Origin: JAFAGX01 sp963759875
GTDB taxonomy: Bacteria; Acidobacteriota; Terriglobia; Terriglobales; Acidobacteriaceae
Reading direction: 5' to 3'
NCBI GenBank assembly: GCA_963759875.1
Contig: CAVXBB010000017.1
Location: 620,001 to 684,000 of the forward strand
Length of the DNA stretch: 64,000 nucleotides
Of the stretch, positions 63,447 through 64,000 are shown in pieces. The notes beneath the pieces were generated by a model. That model ran no database searches. It saw only the letters and a list, made by a program, of their open reading frames with translations, and was not told where the DNA came from. Made by a program: the position numbers and the translations under genes. Position 1 is the first letter of the stretch. Each line of letters opens with the position of its first letter.

Positions 63447-64000
63447 CCCGGCGCGGCGGGCGAGCTCACAGCCACCCCGCGGAAGACCGGCTACCCCGGC
63501 CGAAACGTACCCCAGTCGGCGCGTCCGGCGGGGACGACGACAACGGGGCTACGCGGGAAATTGGTTCGCCGTATTCGAGGGTCACCGCGCGCAGGAAGTC
63601 GTCATCCGCTGTGCCGGCACGAATTCGCTCGAGAAACTTGAACCAGTGGAAACCGTCGGAGGTCTGCTTGTCGGCCTTCGAACGATACGCCGCGACGCCA
63701 GCCTCTAGCTTCATCGCCAGCCGGTCACGCGAGCGGATCGGCAGCACGCAGGTATTCTCCGACGTTGGGGGTCTCCAGGGCAGGCGTCCCCGGCCTGGGC
63801 AGCACCTTGTGGTTGCCAAGCGTGACACGGAAAGCGGGAGACTGCTGAAGTATGCGCCGCGACAGCACAACTTTGCCGTACCCGGCGAAGCCGTCTGGCG
63901 GACTAGGAACTCCTGCCGCAAATCGAAGGCGTGATGGCTCCCAAACGAGGTTGGAGCAAGATTTCTCCATAGAAATGAACAGGCGGGGACGCCATTAGTC
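63447..64000 (-). pseudogene. GT2-type glycosyltransferase fragment, broken and running off the window
   Basis: The minus strand carries FGGYGKVV-like and glycosyltransferase-tail motifs in two frames: FAGYGKVVLSRRILQQSPAF, VTLGNHKVLPRPGTPALETP, then LPIRSRDRLAMKLEAGVAAY and FHWFKFLERIRAGTADDDFL. The second half resembles the C-terminal region of Glyco_tranf_2_4 proteins (a xPxRSxxxLxxK signature). A shift occurs near 63730. The 5' part lies beyond base 64000. Family assignment is tentative. Confidence 0.4.

Overview
The window looks like a chromosomal segment of an acidobacterium (Acidobacteriota, probably the Terriglobia side). This is an inference from gene content: an Oar-like TonB-dependent receptor with a carboxypeptidase-regulatory N-terminus, a FecR/DUF6600-type secreted protein, an M13 metallopeptidase, a Tad pilus locus ending in a giant proline-rich TonB-like protein, and an egtB-egtD pair. 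No rRNA, tRNA, insertion sequence, CRISPR array or replication origin was seen.

Layout. 1-9.9 kb: housekeeping and secreted proteins (FecR protein, Memo/AmrB, RsmA, glycogen synthase, DNA polymerase IV, M13 peptidase). 10-13.4 kb: ergothioneine genes egtB-egtD (ATGA overlap), divergent from a tandem universal stress protein with a CRP-like dyad in front. 13.5-18.6 kb: Tat-type phosphoesterase, small membrane or secreted proteins, MobA and a MerR/TPR protein. 18.8-24.4 kb: the most interesting block. It holds an OlsF-like two-domain acyltransferase, PhoU, a DksA/TraR protein, a hibernation-factor (HPF) domain fused to a sigma-70-like module, and a coupled release-factor-like (baeRF) protein with GGH in place of GGQ. 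24.5-31.1 kb: an Ntn asparaginase, a G1 glutamic peptidase, two membrane proteins and a type II NADH dehydrogenase. 31.3-38.4 kb: the large TonB receptor, a second Flp pilin gene of only 55 codons, a frameshifted folP and dacB.

38.5-44.4 kb is a complete [NiFe]-hydrogenase maturation operon, hypC-D-E-A-B-F, with no hydrogenase structural gene in view. 44.6-54.2 kb is a minus-strand Tad/Flp operon read flp-cpaB-cpaC-cpaE-cpaF-tadB-tadC-DUF192-tonB. 54.5-57.9 kb carries polytopic membrane proteins of the GT-C/GT87 kind, one of them paralogous to the protein at 27.2-28.8 kb.

At about 57.91 kb the third of these breaks off in mid-protein. From there to the end the DNA is visibly richer in GC and holds surface-polysaccharide genes (a GT4-GT2 fusion, an FkbM methyltransferase, a DUF707-like protein, a methyltransferase with an 11-residue-repeat tail, a GT2-like fragment). 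Nearly all are broken by frameshifts or stops. These look alphaproteobacterial in style. The block is either a decayed acquired island or a low-accuracy or chimeric piece of assembly; the sequence alone cannot decide.
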